From contig NZ_KB908255.1 in assembly GCF_000382405.1 (NCBI RefSeq), forward strand, positions 473,370-537,369: 64,000 nt of DNA. Direction: 5' to 3'. Under the pieces are notes generated by a model. The model had not been told where the DNA came from, made no database searches, and saw nothing but the letters and a program-made list of their open reading frames with translations. The stretch comes from Mycobacterium sp. 141 (lineage in GTDB: Bacteria > Actinomycetota > Actinomycetes > Mycobacteriales > Mycobacteriaceae). The position numbers and the translations under genes are program-made. Of the stretch, positions 32,512 through 44,014 are shown in pieces; position 1 is the stretch's first letter, and each line of letters opens with the position of its first letter.

Positions 32512-33811
32512 TCGCAAGGCGTCGAAACTGGATACCTCGCAGGTCCGCCGGACCATACTGCCCGGCGGACTGCGGGTGGTCACGGAGTACGTCCCGTCGG
32601 TGCGGTCCGCATCGGTGGGCGTGTGGGTGGGCGTCGGTTCTCGCGACGAAGGTCGGAGTGTCGCGGGTGCCGCCCACTTTCTGGAACACCTGCTGTTCAA
32701 ATCGACGCCGTCGCGTAGTGCGGTGGATATCGCACAGGCCGTCGACGCCGTTGGCGGCGAGCTGAACGCGTTCACCGCGCGCGAGCACACCTGCTACTAC
32801 GCGCATGTCCTCGACACCGACCTGGAACTGGCGGTCGACCTCGTCGCGGACGTGGTGCTGCGCGGGCGGTGTGCCGCCGAGGATATCGAGGTCGAGCGTG
32901 ACGTGGTGCTCGAGGAGATCGCCATGCGCGACGATGATCCCGAGGACACCCTGGGCGATGTGTTTCTGTCGGCGATGTTCGGCGATCACCCGGTGGGACG
33001 ACCGGTGATCGGGAGCATCGAGTCGATCTCGGAAATGACTCGGGCGCAGCTGCATTCATTTCACATTCGGCGGTATACGCCAGACCGGATGGTGGTGGCG
33101 GTCGCCGGAAACGTCGACCATGACGTGGTGGTGGCATTGGTCCGGGAGCATTTCGGGCCGAGGCTGGTGGCCGGTCGTACGGCGATTCCGCCCCGCAAGG
33201 GTTCGGGCCGGGTCATCGGGCACCCTGTCCTGGAAGTGATCGAACGCGATGGTGAGCAGACTCATCTTTCGATGGGTGTGCGCACCCCGGGCCGCCACTG
33301 GGAGCACCGGTGGGCGCTTTCGGTACTCAACACCGCACTCGGTGGTGGTCTGAGTTCCCGTCTGTTCCAACAGATTCGGGAAACCAGGGGACTGGCCTAC
33401 TCGGTGTATTCGACGGTGGACACCTTCTCGGACAGCGGCGCGTTCTCGGTATACGCCGGGTGCCAGCCCGAGCGGTTCGACGAGGTGGTCCGGGTAACCA
33501 CCGACGTGTTGGAAACTGTTGCACGCGACGGTATTACCGCGGACGAATGCCGCATCGCCAAGGGATCGTTGCGTGGCGGCCTGGTGCTCGGGCTGGAAGA
33601 CTCGGCGTCACGCATGCACCGGATCGGCCGCAGCGAACTCAACTACGGTGAACACCGAAGTCTGGAGCACACATTGGCCCAGATCGAGGCCGTGACGCTA
33701 GACGAGGTCAATGCCGTCGCGCGCCAGCTGCTGACCCGGGAATACGGCGCAGCGGTGCTCGGCCCGTCGGAAATGGCTCTGCCGCAAAGGCTTCAGGCCA
33801 TCGCCGGTTGA
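32489..33811 (+). CDS. pepR: M16 family zinc protease (PepR)
   Basis: A 440-aa zinc metallopeptidase of the M16B (processing peptidase-like) family. The inverted zinc motif HFLEH (HxxEH, near residue 64) and the distal Glu in [19 protein letters not shown] are present. The second half has [24 protein letters not shown], characteristic of M16. It probably cleaves peptides in the cytoplasm. It starts inside the gpsI 3' end, the conserved mycobacterial arrangement. Confidence 0.94.
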   Translation: MPRPPKPDRKASKLDTSQVRRTILPGGLRVVTEYVPSVRSASVGVWVGVGSRDEGRSVAGAAHFLEHLLFKSTPSRSAVDIAQAVDAVGGELNAFTAREHTCYYAHVLDTDLELAVDLVADVVLRGRCAAEDIEVERDVVLEEIAMRDDDPEDTLGDVFLSAMFGDHPVGRPVIGSIESISEMTRAQLHSFHIRRYTPDRMVVAVAGNVDHDVVVALVREHFGPRLVAGRTAIPPRKGSGRVIGHPVLEVIERDGEQTHLSMGVRTPGRHWEHRWALSVLNTALGGGLSSRLFQQIRETRGLAYSVYSTVDTFSDSGAFSVYAGCQPERFDEVVRVTTDVLETVARDGITADECRIAKGSLRGGLVLGLEDSASRMHRIGRSELNYGEHRSLEHTLAQIEAVTLDEVNAVARQLLTREYGAAVLGPSEMALPQRLQAIAG

Positions 33812-33838
33812 CGCGCACATGCAGGTAGTCTGGGCTCG

Positions 33839-34714
33839 ATGACTGGACTCTCGCGGCGCAAGGTACTCGTCGGATCGCTGGCGGCAGTGGCTGTGGCCGG
33901 CATCGGAGCGCCGGCGGCGTCGGCAGCGCCCCTGGACGACCAGATCGCGGGCCTCGAACAGCGCAACAATGCGTTGATCGGCATCTTCGCCGCCAACGTG
34001 GATTCGAATCGCACGGTCGCCCACCGGGCCGACGAGACGTTCGCGATGTGTTCGACGTTCAAGGGCTACGCCGTTGGACGTGTGCTGCAACAGGTCGATC
34101 GTGGGCAGTTGGCACTCGACACCCGGATATTCATCGACCCGAGTGCGATCGTCGCCAACTCGCCCGTGACCGAGGAACGGGCGGGCGCAGATATGACGAT
34201 CGGCGAACTGTGCCAGGCTGCCCTGCAGCACAGTGACAACACCGCGGGGAACCTGCTGCTCAAGATGATTGACGGGCCGCCGGGTGTCACGGCCTTCGCC
34301 CGTAGCATCGGTGACGACCGCACCCGCCTGGACCGGTGGGAAACCGCGCTGAACTCCGCCATCCCCGGTGATCTGCGGGACACATCGACGCCCGCGGCGC
34401 TTGGTGCTGGATACCGTGCGTTGCTGACCGCAGATGTACTGAGCCGCCCGCAACGTCAGCAGCTTGAGGACTGGATGCGGGGCAATGAGACATCGAGCCT
34501 GCGGGCGGGCCTGCCCGCAGGCTGGACCAGCGCCGACAAGACCGGCAGCGGTGATTACGGCAGCACCAACGATGTCGGCGTCGCTTACGGCCCGGACGGG
34601 CAGCGGTTGCTGCTTGCGGTGATGACGCGATCGCGGGCCGATGATCCGGAGGCAGCCAACCTGCGACCGCTCATCGGTGAGCTGACGGCGTTGTTGGTGC
34701 CGTCATTGCTCTGA
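33839..34714 (+). CDS. class A beta-lactamase with Tat signal
   Basis: Periplasmic serine beta-lactamase, 291 aa. A twin-arginine signal (SRRKVLVG) and an AxA-type end (AASAAP) precede the mature enzyme. All class A motifs are visible: the active-site S-x-x-K in CSTFKGY (near residue 72), SDN in HSDNTAGN, the omega-loop Glu in RWETALN, and KTG in DKTGSGDYG. It follows pepR after 27 bp, as the chromosomal beta-lactamase does in M. smegmatis-type species. It should confer intrinsic penicillin resistance. Confidence 0.95.
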   Translation: MTGLSRRKVLVGSLAAVAVAGIGAPAASAAPLDDQIAGLEQRNNALIGIFAANVDSNRTVAHRADETFAMCSTFKGYAVGRVLQQVDRGQLALDTRIFIDPSAIVANSPVTEERAGADMTIGELCQAALQHSDNTAGNLLLKMIDGPPGVTAFARSIGDDRTRLDRWETALNSAIPGDLRDTSTPAALGAGYRALLTADVLSRPQRQQLEDWMRGNETSSLRAGLPAGWTSADKTGSGDYGSTNDVGVAYGPDGQRLLLAVMTRSRADDPEAANLRPLIGELTALLVPSLL

Positions 34715-34732
34715 GTTACCAAGGCCGATGCA

Positions 34733-35025
34733 CGTGGCAAATGTCCGGCAGAAAGCCGCCGAGTTCGGGCGCGACCCCCGGGCCCGACCACAGTCGCTGA
34801 TGAACTCCAGTCCTGGGTTGATGCAACAGATTTGGACGGTTTCAATCTCATCGCGGCGACCACCCCGGCAGCTATAGGGATTTCACCGAATACGTCATCC
34901 CCGAGCTGCGGAGCCGTGGTGTCTGTAAGCAGGGCTATACGCCGGGGACCTACCGTAACAGGCTCACCGGTCGTGGTGATCGTCTGCCGACCGAACACCC
35001 TGCGGCGCAATACCGATTCGGCTGA
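34733..35025 (+). pseudogene. decayed LLM flavin monooxygenase (NtaA/SoxA type), C-terminal part
   Basis: Between bla and the DUF4334 gene the plus strand holds fragments of one former gene in different frames: ANVRQKAAEFGRDPRAR (from 34733), DATDLDGFNLIAATTPAA (about 34823-34876), and, after a frameshift near 34875, YRDFTEYVIPELRSRGVCK followed by GYTPGTYRNRLTGRGDRLP up to TGA at 35025. These are the last third of nitrilotriacetate-type LLM monooxygenases. No start, no N-terminal part and at least two frame breaks: a pseudogene. Confidence 0.75.
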
Positions 35026-35106
35026 AGCGAAGCGGTGGGGTGGAATTCTGCTGCGGCGGAATCAATTTCAGCCTTGCCCCGGAGTTGGTCGTACCGCTGG
35101 GGTGCC

Positions 35107-35652
35107 CTAGACAAGTGGCAGTGAGTTGTCGCGGTGCAGAACGAAGAAGTAGGGCTGTGATCCCCGCAGATCCATCGCCCCGATCACCGCAACGTCGGAG
35201 AGCTTGCGGAACACATCGTTGATGGGCAACTGGTCGTAGATCATCGTCGCCGTGTCGGTGCCGCGATAGCGCGTAGTGCGTAGCCGCGCCTTCGCCGAGC
35301 GGGTCTGCAAGACCGGACGCAACGCCGCGATCACCCTCGACATCGGCAACGACAACGGCAACTTGGAGGTGACGCCGAGACCACCGAACGCCAATGCCGG
35401 GTTGAGTGCCCACAGGCCCGTGTTGTCTTTGGTGGGAAACAGCAGCGGATGGACGGTCTCGGCATCGACGAACCGCTTGCCCCACCAGCCGCTGGCGGCC
35501 AGGAGTCCGTCCATCGGATGACCGGTCGGGACTTCGTCGCCGTGCCAGGTGCCGATCATGAAGGCCGGGTCGACCGCCTCGGCGGCGTCGAAGATCTCCA
35601 GAGCCTCGTCCGTGGTCGTCGGAACATTCGGTAACACTTCCTGCAACAGCAT
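35107..35652 (-). CDS. GXWXG / DUF4334 protein
   Basis: The protein of about 181 aa shows the GXWXG domain (FMIGTWHGDEVPTGHPMDGLL) near the N-terminus and the DUF4334 part (TARLRTTRYRGTDTATMIYDQLPINDVFR type) near the C-terminus. Function unknown. I prefer the ATG at 35652; the alternative GTG at 35673 lies within a perfect palindrome and would place the operator inside the gene. It is transcribed towards the degraded monooxygenase. Confidence 0.85.
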   Translation of the reverse strand: MLLQEVLPNVPTTTDEALEIFDAAEAVDPAFMIGTWHGDEVPTGHPMDGLLAASGWWGKRFVDAETVHPLLFPTKDNTGLWALNPALAFGGLGVTSKLPLSLPMSRVIAALRPVLQTRSAKARLRTTRYRGTDTATMIYDQLPINDVFRKLSDVAVIGAMDLRGSQPYFFVLHRDNSLPLV

Positions 35653-35665
35653 GTATCCCAGGGTA

Positions 35666-35681
35666 CTTGACACGTGTCAAG
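35666..35681. promoter_or_regulatory. 16-bp perfect palindrome, TetR-like operator
   Basis: CTTGACACGTGTCAAG is a perfect palindrome 14 bp upstream of the preferred DUF4334 start. Its TTGACA half could also be the promoter -35 box, so a bound repressor would block RNA polymerase. No TetR gene is adjacent in this window. Confidence 0.6.
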
Positions 35682-35716
35682 CGGGGCTGCCGGGCCGAGC
35701 GTTGGGTTTCATGTTC

Positions 35717-36829
35717 TTACAGCAGAGTTGCCGGGTCGGTGTAGGGCAAGCCGAGATCCGCGGCGACCTGCTCGGACAGGAGGGCGCCCCCATGGGTCGA
35801 CAGACCCTTGGCCAGCGCGGCGTCACTCGCGCACGCCGCCTTCCAGCCCTTGTCGGCCAGCTTCAGCACGTACGGCATGGTGGCGTTGGTCAGCGCGAAG
35901 GTCGAGGTACGGGGCACCGCGCCGGGCATGTTGGCCACGCAGTAGAACACGGTGTCGTGCACGGCGAAGGTCGGGTCGTCGTGGGTGGTGGGGTGTGAGT
36001 CCTCGAAGCAGCCACCCTGGTCGATGGCGATGTCGACCAGGACCGCGCCCGACTTCATATGGGCGACAGTCGAATTGGTAATCAACTTGGGGGCCTTGGC
36101 GCCCGGGATGAGTACCGCGCCGATCACCAGGTCTGCGCGCTTGACGGCTTCCTCGAGCTCGAGGCTCGACGAGTAGCGGGTCTCGATGCTGTTGCCACAC
36201 TCGTTGTCGATCTTGCGCAGCGTGGTGATGTTGAGGTCGAACACCGTGACGTGGGCGCCCATGCCCTTGGCGATGCGGGCGGCGTTGTAGCCGGCGACGC
36301 CACCGCCGATGACGACGACCTCCGCTGGTGCGACGCCGGGGACGCCCCCCATGAGCACACCGCGGCCGTTGTGGCTACGCATCAGGTGATAGGCACCGAC
36401 TTGAGCTGAGAGCCGGCCGGCGACCTCGCTCATCGGAGCCAGCAACGGCAATGCACCGTCGGGTGTCTGCACGGTCTCATAGGCGATCGAGGTGATGCCC
36501 GAGGCGAGCAGTGCGTCGGTGCACGACCGCGAGGCGGCCAAATGCAGGTAGGTGAACAGGATCTGATCCATGCGCATGCGGGCGTACTCAGCTTCGATGG
36601 GCTCCTTGACCTTGAGCAGCAGCTCGGCATCGGCCCAGACCTGGTCTGCGGTGGTGACGATCTCCGCGCCGGCGGCCTTGAAGTCGTTGTCCGAGATGGC
36701 CGAGCCCTCACCGGCGCCCGCCTGAATGATCACGTCGTGGCCGCGGCGAGTCAGTTCGGCAACGCCGGCCGGGGTGGCTGCGACGCGGTACTCGTTGTTC
36801 TTGATCTCGGTGGGGATACCGACGAGCAT
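35717..36829 (-). CDS. ald: L-alanine dehydrogenase
   Basis: NAD-dependent enzyme interconverting L-alanine with pyruvate and ammonia (also glyoxylate reduction), expressed in hypoxia and starvation. 371 aa from the ATG at 36829, which has GGAGG 8 nt upstream. Seen are the N-terminal substrate block [17 protein letters not shown], the catalytic His in YLHLAA, the Rossmann [22 protein letters not shown] (near residue 170), and [21 protein letters not shown]. An in-frame ATG at 36919 would add 30 unconserved residues. Confidence 0.96.
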   Translation of the reverse strand: MLVGIPTEIKNNEYRVAATPAGVAELTRRGHDVIIQAGAGEGSAISDNDFKAAGAEIVTTADQVWADAELLLKVKEPIEAEYARMRMDQILFTYLHLAASRSCTDALLASGITSIAYETVQTPDGALPLLAPMSEVAGRLSAQVGAYHLMRSHNGRGVLMGGVPGVAPAEVVVIGGGVAGYNAARIAKGMGAHVTVFDLNITTLRKIDNECGNSIETRYSSSLELEEAVKRADLVIGAVLIPGAKAPKLITNSTVAHMKSGAVLVDIAIDQGGCFEDSHPTTHDDPTFAVHDTVFYCVANMPGAVPRTSTFALTNATMPYVLKLADKGWKAACASDAALAKGLSTHGGALLSEQVAADLGLPYTDPATLL

Positions 36830-36921
36830 GATCGCTCCTCCAAAGTTGGTCTCTGAAACAAGTGTGAAGAAAATTCGGACTGTGAGCAATATCTCCGATA
36901 AGGATTCGTTACAGTACATGT

Positions 36922-37437
36922 GTGAACGAAGGATCGGCGAGTAGGGAAGGGGGTTCCGTCCGCTCGCCGAAGGATGTTCGGCAGCCTGGCATCGATGAGG
37001 TTGACCGGCGGATTTTGCTGGCTCTGCATGCCGATGCGCGGATCTCCAACAGTGCTTTGGCCGACGCCGTCGGGATCGCCGCGTCTACTTGTCACGGGAG
37101 GGTTCGACGCCTTCAGGAGATCGGGGTCATCCGGGGCTTCTACACCGATATCGATCCCGCTGCCGTGGGCCTGGGGCTGCAGGCGATGATCTCGGTCAGC
37201 CTGCAGTCGAATGCACGGGGGAAGATCCGAAGCTTCATTGCGCAGATCCGCAAACGGCCACAGGTGATGGACGTCTACTTCCTGGCCGGTGGTGACGATT
37301 TCATCCTGCACGTCGCTGCGCGCGATACCGACGACCTGCGGGCGTTCGTGGTCGAGAACCTCAACGCCGATACCGATGTCGCCGGGACCCAGACGTCATT
37401 GATCTTCGAACATCTGCGCGGTGCGTCACCCTTGTGA
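36922..37437 (+). CDS. aldR: Lrp/AsnC regulator of ald (AldR)
   Basis: A 171-aa Lrp-type regulator: a winged-helix N-terminus (DRRILLALHADARISNSALADAVGIAASTCHGRVRRL) and an RAM ligand-binding domain (YFLAGGDDFILHVAARD). It is divergent from ald with 92 bp between them; in mycobacteria AldR binds this region and controls ald in response to alanine. The 23-residue N-terminal extension before the helix-turn-helix is short and polar. Confidence 0.92.
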   Translation: MNEGSASREGGSVRSPKDVRQPGIDEVDRRILLALHADARISNSALADAVGIAASTCHGRVRRLQEIGVIRGFYTDIDPAAVGLGLQAMISVSLQSNARGKIRSFIAQIRKRPQVMDVYFLAGGDDFILHVAARDTDDLRAFVVENLNADTDVAGTQTSLIFEHLRGASPL

Positions 37438-38196
37438 TCGCAAGATCAGTCCGTAGCCGTCATCGCGGGTGAGGCGCAATTCATCGGCGTCGATTGAGCT
37501 ACGGACATGTCCGCCCAGCACGTTGAGCACAGCTTGCTGGATTTCGCCCGCCCCTGCCGGGCACGGGTTTCCCTGACCCGCCAGTGGTCCGAACGCAATA
37601 TCACCGGGTGCGTTGGCAAGGTCGGCATGGCCTGTGATGTGGTTGCAGCCGGTCCAGCCCGTGACCGCGCCGTCGGCGTTGATCATGAGTGTCGGCCGAG
37701 CCCGTTCCAGTGCGATGGACGTCGAAATCGCTTGGGGTGAGACCAGACTCTGCACCAGCCATACGGTGCCAGTCAGCGGGCGGTCCGGGTCGACCACCTT
37801 TTTGTCCTTCATGGTCACAGTGGCGGCCGTGGTCTTGAGCGTGAGCGTATCGCCGGTGAGTGACCACGAAGGACCGGGTTGGAAGAATTTCGACACCCAG
37901 GTATCGGCATCCCCGAGTGGTGGCGGGCAGGCCATCATCGTGCTGGCCAGCTGGGTCACGACGCGTCCGCCGGATAGATCCGCGGTGCCCGAGCCATGGT
38001 TGCAGCCTGCGAACGTGCTGATCCGGTTCCCGTGGAACTTGACCGTCAACGGCCCACCTCCGGGGATCTGGTCACCGTCGACGGATATCGACACGAAAGT
38101 CCGGCCCTCGGGGGTCGTCGGGTTGTCGGCACCTACGGTGCCCGAGCAACCAGCAAGAGCCAGGGCGGCGGCAAGTGCGGCAGGGAGTGAACGCAT
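37426..38196 (-). CDS. META-domain lipoprotein
   Basis: The 256-aa protein has a lipoprotein signal (LAAALALAGC, Cys near residue 17) and two META/HslJ-like domains: the first with VKFHGNRISTFAGCNHGSG, the second with TLMINADGAVTGWTGCNHITGHA, each with the family's FxGCNxxxG signature. Envelope-anchored; precise role unknown. It converges on aldR with a 12-bp overlap. Confidence 0.88.
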   Translation of the reverse strand: MRSLPAALAAALALAGCSGTVGADNPTTPEGRTFVSISVDGDQIPGGGPLTVKFHGNRISTFAGCNHGSGTADLSGGRVVTQLASTMMACPPPLGDADTWVSKFFQPGPSWSLTGDTLTLKTTAATVTMKDKKVVDPDRPLTGTVWLVQSLVSPQAISTSIALERARPTLMINADGAVTGWTGCNHITGHADLANAPGDIAFGPLAGQGNPCPAGAGEIQQAVLNVLGGHVRSSIDADELRLTRDDGYGLILRSQG

Positions 38197-38269
38197 ACCC
38201 TACCGTAACGACCGGCCGATGCTCATATCCGGCTCGGTCAATCACGCTGATGGACAGTCGGTTTCGTCG

Positions 38270-40956
<2,687 letters not shown>

Positions 40957-40957
40957 G

Positions 40958-41215
40958 ATGCCCACGCTGCTCATCGTCCACCACACGCCGTCGCCGCACT
41001 GCCAGGAGATGTTCGAGGCGGTGCTTGCCGGGGCCACGGACCCGGAGATCGAGGGCGTCGAGGTGGTGCGTCGCCCCGCGCTCACGGTCTCGCCGGCCGA
41101 TGTGCTCGCCGCCGACGGTTACCTGCTCGGCAGCCCCGCCAACCTCGGCTACATCAGCGGTGCGCTCAAACACTTATCTGTCAAATACCCCGCTAATAGG
41201 CGCCCAGTGTGGTGA
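40958..41215 (+). pseudogene. flavodoxin-family gene, N-terminal half cut by element insertion
   Basis: Codons 1-72 of an Rv2771c-type flavodoxin/FMN reductase family protein (LLIVHHTPSPHCQEMFEAV; GSPANLGYISGALKH). At His72 (CAC, 41171) the sequence switches to element DNA and adds 13 foreign residues before TGA at 41213, giving an 85-residue product. The C-terminal half lies 15.4 kb away at 56546. The TGA overlaps the next GTG (41212) as GTGA. The retained half keeps the N-terminal phosphate-loop side of the fold but lacks the rest of the flavin site. Confidence 0.93.
41171..41173. other. attL junction
   Basis: Host sequence GCGCTCAAACAC continues into element sequence TTATCTGTCAAATACC. CAC is the only block of identity shared with the right junction (three bases, with AA two bases before it on both sides), as expected for a serine integrase, which needs only a very short common core. 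Confidence 0.8.
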
Positions 41216-42276
41216 GTCACCGGTGGACGTCTGATGCCGAGATCGCGGAGTCCAAGCGGCAGACGATCGAAGGCGGTGTCGGCAAGCGCCATCACTATGT
41301 CCCGCAGATGTACCTACGCCGATGGGCAAACGGGGACGGCAACATTCGGCTGACGAAGACGGACAGTGGCGACAGTCACATTCAACCGCCGGAGGACGTC
41401 GCGAAACGGACCAATCTCTACACAATCACTGCCGACGATCTGGAGCCAGACTTCCCAAGTCGTTGGCTCGAAAAGCACATGTCACGGATAGAGAGTGACG
41501 CCGCCGGATGGCTTCGGGCGCTTGATGACGTCTCTGCCGGTCGTATGACTGACCGCGATCTGATCGCAGATCTGGCCGTCTTTGTAGCGCTGCAAGACCA
41601 GCGGACACTCGCAAAGCACGATCGCGAACTGCGCATCGAGGACGCGCTCAATCGTTTTGGGCGCGCCGAGATTCTCAGTCCCTTATTGCCTTTAGTCTGT
41701 CGGCTGTACCGGATTCCTTATTCGCCGCACCGTCACGATGCGATCTTGCAGCAGTTTCTCAACCGGCCACTGATCAGCGCGGAACGTAAGCCCCGCGCCC
41801 TTGAGAGCACCATCGGCGTGTGGCGGAATCAAGCCGTCCCACATTTTTCGACGCAACGGACATGGTGGCTGGTTGACAGCGCGTCGCCGTTGCTCACGTG
41901 TGATGAGCCTGTGGTCTATCTCGGAGGCTCTGTCGGGCCGCGCTGGCGCACTTTGGGCTGGGCTACTTCGCCGATCGCTCTATTTCCAGTTGATCCGCAC
42001 CGTCTCGTGGTCCTCACGAATGCTGGCCACGATCTCCAACCGCCATTCGAACTGAACGCCGAGGAGGCGGCGCAGATGAATTTCGAGATCGTTGCGGCGT
42101 CGAACGAAGTTTGCTTCGAGCAACCGGATACCAACGTCGCCGCGTCGATCCGAGTCCCGCCGTGGCCAGACAGAGACCCCGCTTCGGCAAGTACGTTCAT
42201 GGAAGCCGTGCTGCCTCCTTCTCGATGGAAAGAGGGAGAGGGGCCGCCGTGGGCGGTTTCCCGGTGGCATCAGTAG
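41212..42276 (+). CDS. DUF4238 protein, element cargo
   Basis: The 354-aa protein opens, after about 25 residues, with KRHHYVPQMYLRRWANGDG, the DUF4238 signature, followed by the helical region typical of the family (FVALQDQRTLAKHDRELR) and a late YLGGSVGP/WATSPIALFPVDP segment. The family is uncharacterised and often found as isolated cargo in mobile DNA. GTG at 41212 overlaps the stop of the disrupted flavodoxin frame (GTGA); GTG at 41209 is also possible. Base composition looks less GC-rich than flanking host genes. Defence or nuclease roles have been speculated for such cargo; nothing in the sequence proves it. Confidence 0.8.
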   Translation: MSHRWTSDAEIAESKRQTIEGGVGKRHHYVPQMYLRRWANGDGNIRLTKTDSGDSHIQPPEDVAKRTNLYTITADDLEPDFPSRWLEKHMSRIESDAAGWLRALDDVSAGRMTDRDLIADLAVFVALQDQRTLAKHDRELRIEDALNRFGRAEILSPLLPLVCRLYRIPYSPHRHDAILQQFLNRPLISAERKPRALESTIGVWRNQAVPHFSTQRTWWLVDSASPLLTCDEPVVYLGGSVGPRWRTLGWATSPIALFPVDPHRLVVLTNAGHDLQPPFELNAEEAAQMNFEIVAASNEVCFEQPDTNVAASIRVPPWPDRDPASASTFMEAVLPPSRWKEGEGPPWAVSRWHQ

Positions 42277-42300
42277 ACCCGACAGAAGGAGGTGGGAAGG

Positions 42301-42753
42301 ATGTCGCGCCTGCTGATCATCCACCACACGCCGTCACCGCACTGCCAGGAGATGTTCGAGGCGGTTATCGCCGGGGCGACCGACCCGGAGATCGAGGGCG
42401 TCGAGGTCGTGCGCCGACCGGCGCTCACCGTCTCGCCGGTCGAGATGCTGGAGGCCGACGGCTACGTGCTGGGAACCCCGGCTAATCTCGGCTACCTCTC
42501 GGGGGCCATGAAGCACGCCTTCGACTGTGCTTACTACCAATTGCTGGACTCGACGCAGGGCCGACCGTTCGCGGCCTACATGCACGGCAACGAGGGCACC
42601 GAGGGAGCTGAGCGCGCCCTCGACGGAATCACTGCCGGTCTGGGCTGGATAAAGGCGGCGGAGACGGTCGTTGTGGCGGGCAAACCGACTAAGGCCGACG
42701 TCGAGGCGTGCTGGAACCTCGGCGCGACCGTCGCCGCGACGTTGATGGGGTAG
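42301..42753 (+). CDS. intact flavodoxin-family protein, replacement copy of the disrupted host gene
   Basis: 150 aa, the same length as the host gene before insertion. By hand alignment it matches the host N-terminal half at 60/72 residues and the C-terminal half at 54/78. Shared segments include HHTPSPHCQEMFEAV, GATDPEIEGVEVVRRPALTVSP, HGNEGTEGAERA and LGATVAA. Start ATG 42301 has AGGAGG upstream. Codon 72 is again CAC (42514), unbroken. Predicted FMN-binding flavodoxin/NAD(P)H quinone-reductase type; the substrate is unknown. It probably supplies the function lost by integration. Confidence 0.9.
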   Translation: MSRLLIIHHTPSPHCQEMFEAVIAGATDPEIEGVEVVRRPALTVSPVEMLEADGYVLGTPANLGYLSGAMKHAFDCAYYQLLDSTQGRPFAAYMHGNEGTEGAERALDGITAGLGWIKAAETVVVAGKPTKADVEACWNLGATVAATLMG

Positions 42754-42791
42754 TGACGTAGCCCGATTGGCGGGAAGCCATTTCATCGCCG

Positions 42792-43136
42792 ATGTCGGTC
42801 GAGGCAAGTAACGTGCCAACCGTGGGTGACTTGATCTCCGAAGCCGGGCAAATGCCGGATGCCGCTATCCGTTTCGCTCGTGAGGTTAGCGACGTGTGGA
42901 CGCCGGATCACCTGGTGCCGCTCAGGACAACCGTCAGGCAGCGTCACGGCGTCGAACTGCAAGCCGTGCACGAGGCCCTCGACCGGCGATTCGGACAACC
43001 CAACGCCGACTGGATGGGTGTATTTCGGGCTGCGGGGGAGATGGCCGTCATGGAACAGGTGGGTCGTCAGGAACTGCCGTCCGAAGACCGGAACCTCTTG
43101 CTTCAACTCTGGCGAGCGTTGCTGGCAGCCACATAG
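42792..43136 (+). CDS. hypothetical protein of the element
   Basis: A 114-aa soluble, mostly helical protein (VGDLISEAGQMPDAAIRFAREV; GVELQAVHEALDRRFG; NLLLQLWRALLAAT). No family recognised, no signal peptide, no membrane span. It follows the flavodoxin copy by 38 bp on the same strand and may be read from the same transcript. Start ATG 42792. Confidence 0.6.
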   Translation: MSVEASNVPTVGDLISEAGQMPDAAIRFAREVSDVWTPDHLVPLRTTVRQRHGVELQAVHEALDRRFGQPNADWMGVFRAAGEMAVMEQVGRQELPSEDRNLLLQLWRALLAAT

Positions 43137-43272
43137 TCCGGTCATCAGGTTGCCGCCAGCACCACCCAGTGCGTTGATGGCGATCTGGGACAGCGCGCCC
43201 GTCAGCCAGAGCCGGCGTGCTTGGTGCGGCTCCGCTTCTCCGCGGGGCGCGATTCGCACTACAATCGAACGA

Positions 43273-43692
43273 ATGTTCGATAGATGTCGTCGCGCGATCG
43301 AAGATGCAATCACCTCGGTGCCGGGCCTCCTGACCACCGAGCGCACCGGCAAATTCACGCATGCGGCGGAGGTCGTGGTGCACAGCGAGCACGATGTCGC
43401 GGCGCGGATCGCGGCGGTGCTGCCCGGCAAACTTCGCGGTGCGGGCTTTGTTATCGTTGAACTGCCCATTGTCGAGCCAGACGAGTACGGTGGCAAAGGC
43501 GTGCGGGTACCGCTTAGTAGCCGGCCCGGTGCCGACTGCGAGGTGTGGATCGACCGTGCCCCGGCCGGCGAACTGGTCGCGGTCCTCGGAGGGATACCGC
43601 AGCGACTGCCGGTCGGCGATGCGCCTGTCGTGGCCGCTGCACTGTTGGCGGTCCACGCCGCCGCTACTCGACCCCCGCCACCGGGAAGGTGA
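43273..43692 (+). CDS. hypothetical protein of the element
   Basis: 139 aa from the ATG at 43273, which I prefer because coding-like sequence begins there. Alternating strand/helix pattern (HAAEVVVHSEHDVAARIAAVL; AGFVIVELPIVEPDEYGG; DCEVWIDRAPAGELVAVLGG) and a Pro-rich end. No family recognised. Last plus-strand gene of the element; its final 29 bp overlap the convergent minus-strand packaging operon. Confidence 0.6.
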   Translation: MFDRCRRAIEDAITSVPGLLTTERTGKFTHAAEVVVHSEHDVAARIAAVLPGKLRGAGFVIVELPIVEPDEYGGKGVRVPLSSRPGADCEVWIDRAPAGELVAVLGGIPQRLPVGDAPVVAAALLAVHAAATRPPPPGR

Positions 43693-44014
43693 GCACTTCG
43701 CAGCCGTCCTCACCTGCGCCGGTATCGACCGGCCGCAGGACCGGTGACCATTCCCCGCAGGTGTCGCAGCTGGTAAAGCTGCTCACAGCCACGCGACCCA
43801 GGGCCAGGTCGACGGCATCACGGTTGCTGAGGTGCCGCACCGCTGCGTCCACGTCGGCAGGCGTCCATTGCGGTGGGCAGCAGCGTCCGCACTGGCAGCC
43901 GAACAGCTGATCGGGCGCAGGTGGTGCGGTCATCTGGGCGCGCAGCTTCGCCCGCCCCAGCTGTGCCAACCGGCCACCGGAACCGTTGGGGCTGCAGCAG
44001 CTCGTCGTCGTCAT
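43664..44014 (-). CDS. small Cys-rich protein after the terminase
   Basis: 116 aa with several Cys pairs (TSCC near the start; FGCQCGRCC near residue 40; SCDTCGEW near residue 85), suggesting one or two zinc sites. The middle (WTPADVDAAVRHLSNRDAVDLAL) is helical. Start ATG at 44014 overlaps the terminase stop by TGATG. Last gene of the packaging operon; function unknown. Confidence 0.7.
   Translation of the reverse strand: MTTTSCCSPNGSGGRLAQLGRAKLRAQMTAPPAPDQLFGCQCGRCCPPQWTPADVDAAVRHLSNRDAVDLALGRVAVSSFTSCDTCGEWSPVLRPVDTGAGEDGCEVLTFPVAGVE

Noticed and set aside
41171..42300. Two separate elements, one holding DUF4238 and one the rest
   Set aside because: Tandem insertion would leave a second hybrid att junction, not a complete flavodoxin gene, between them.
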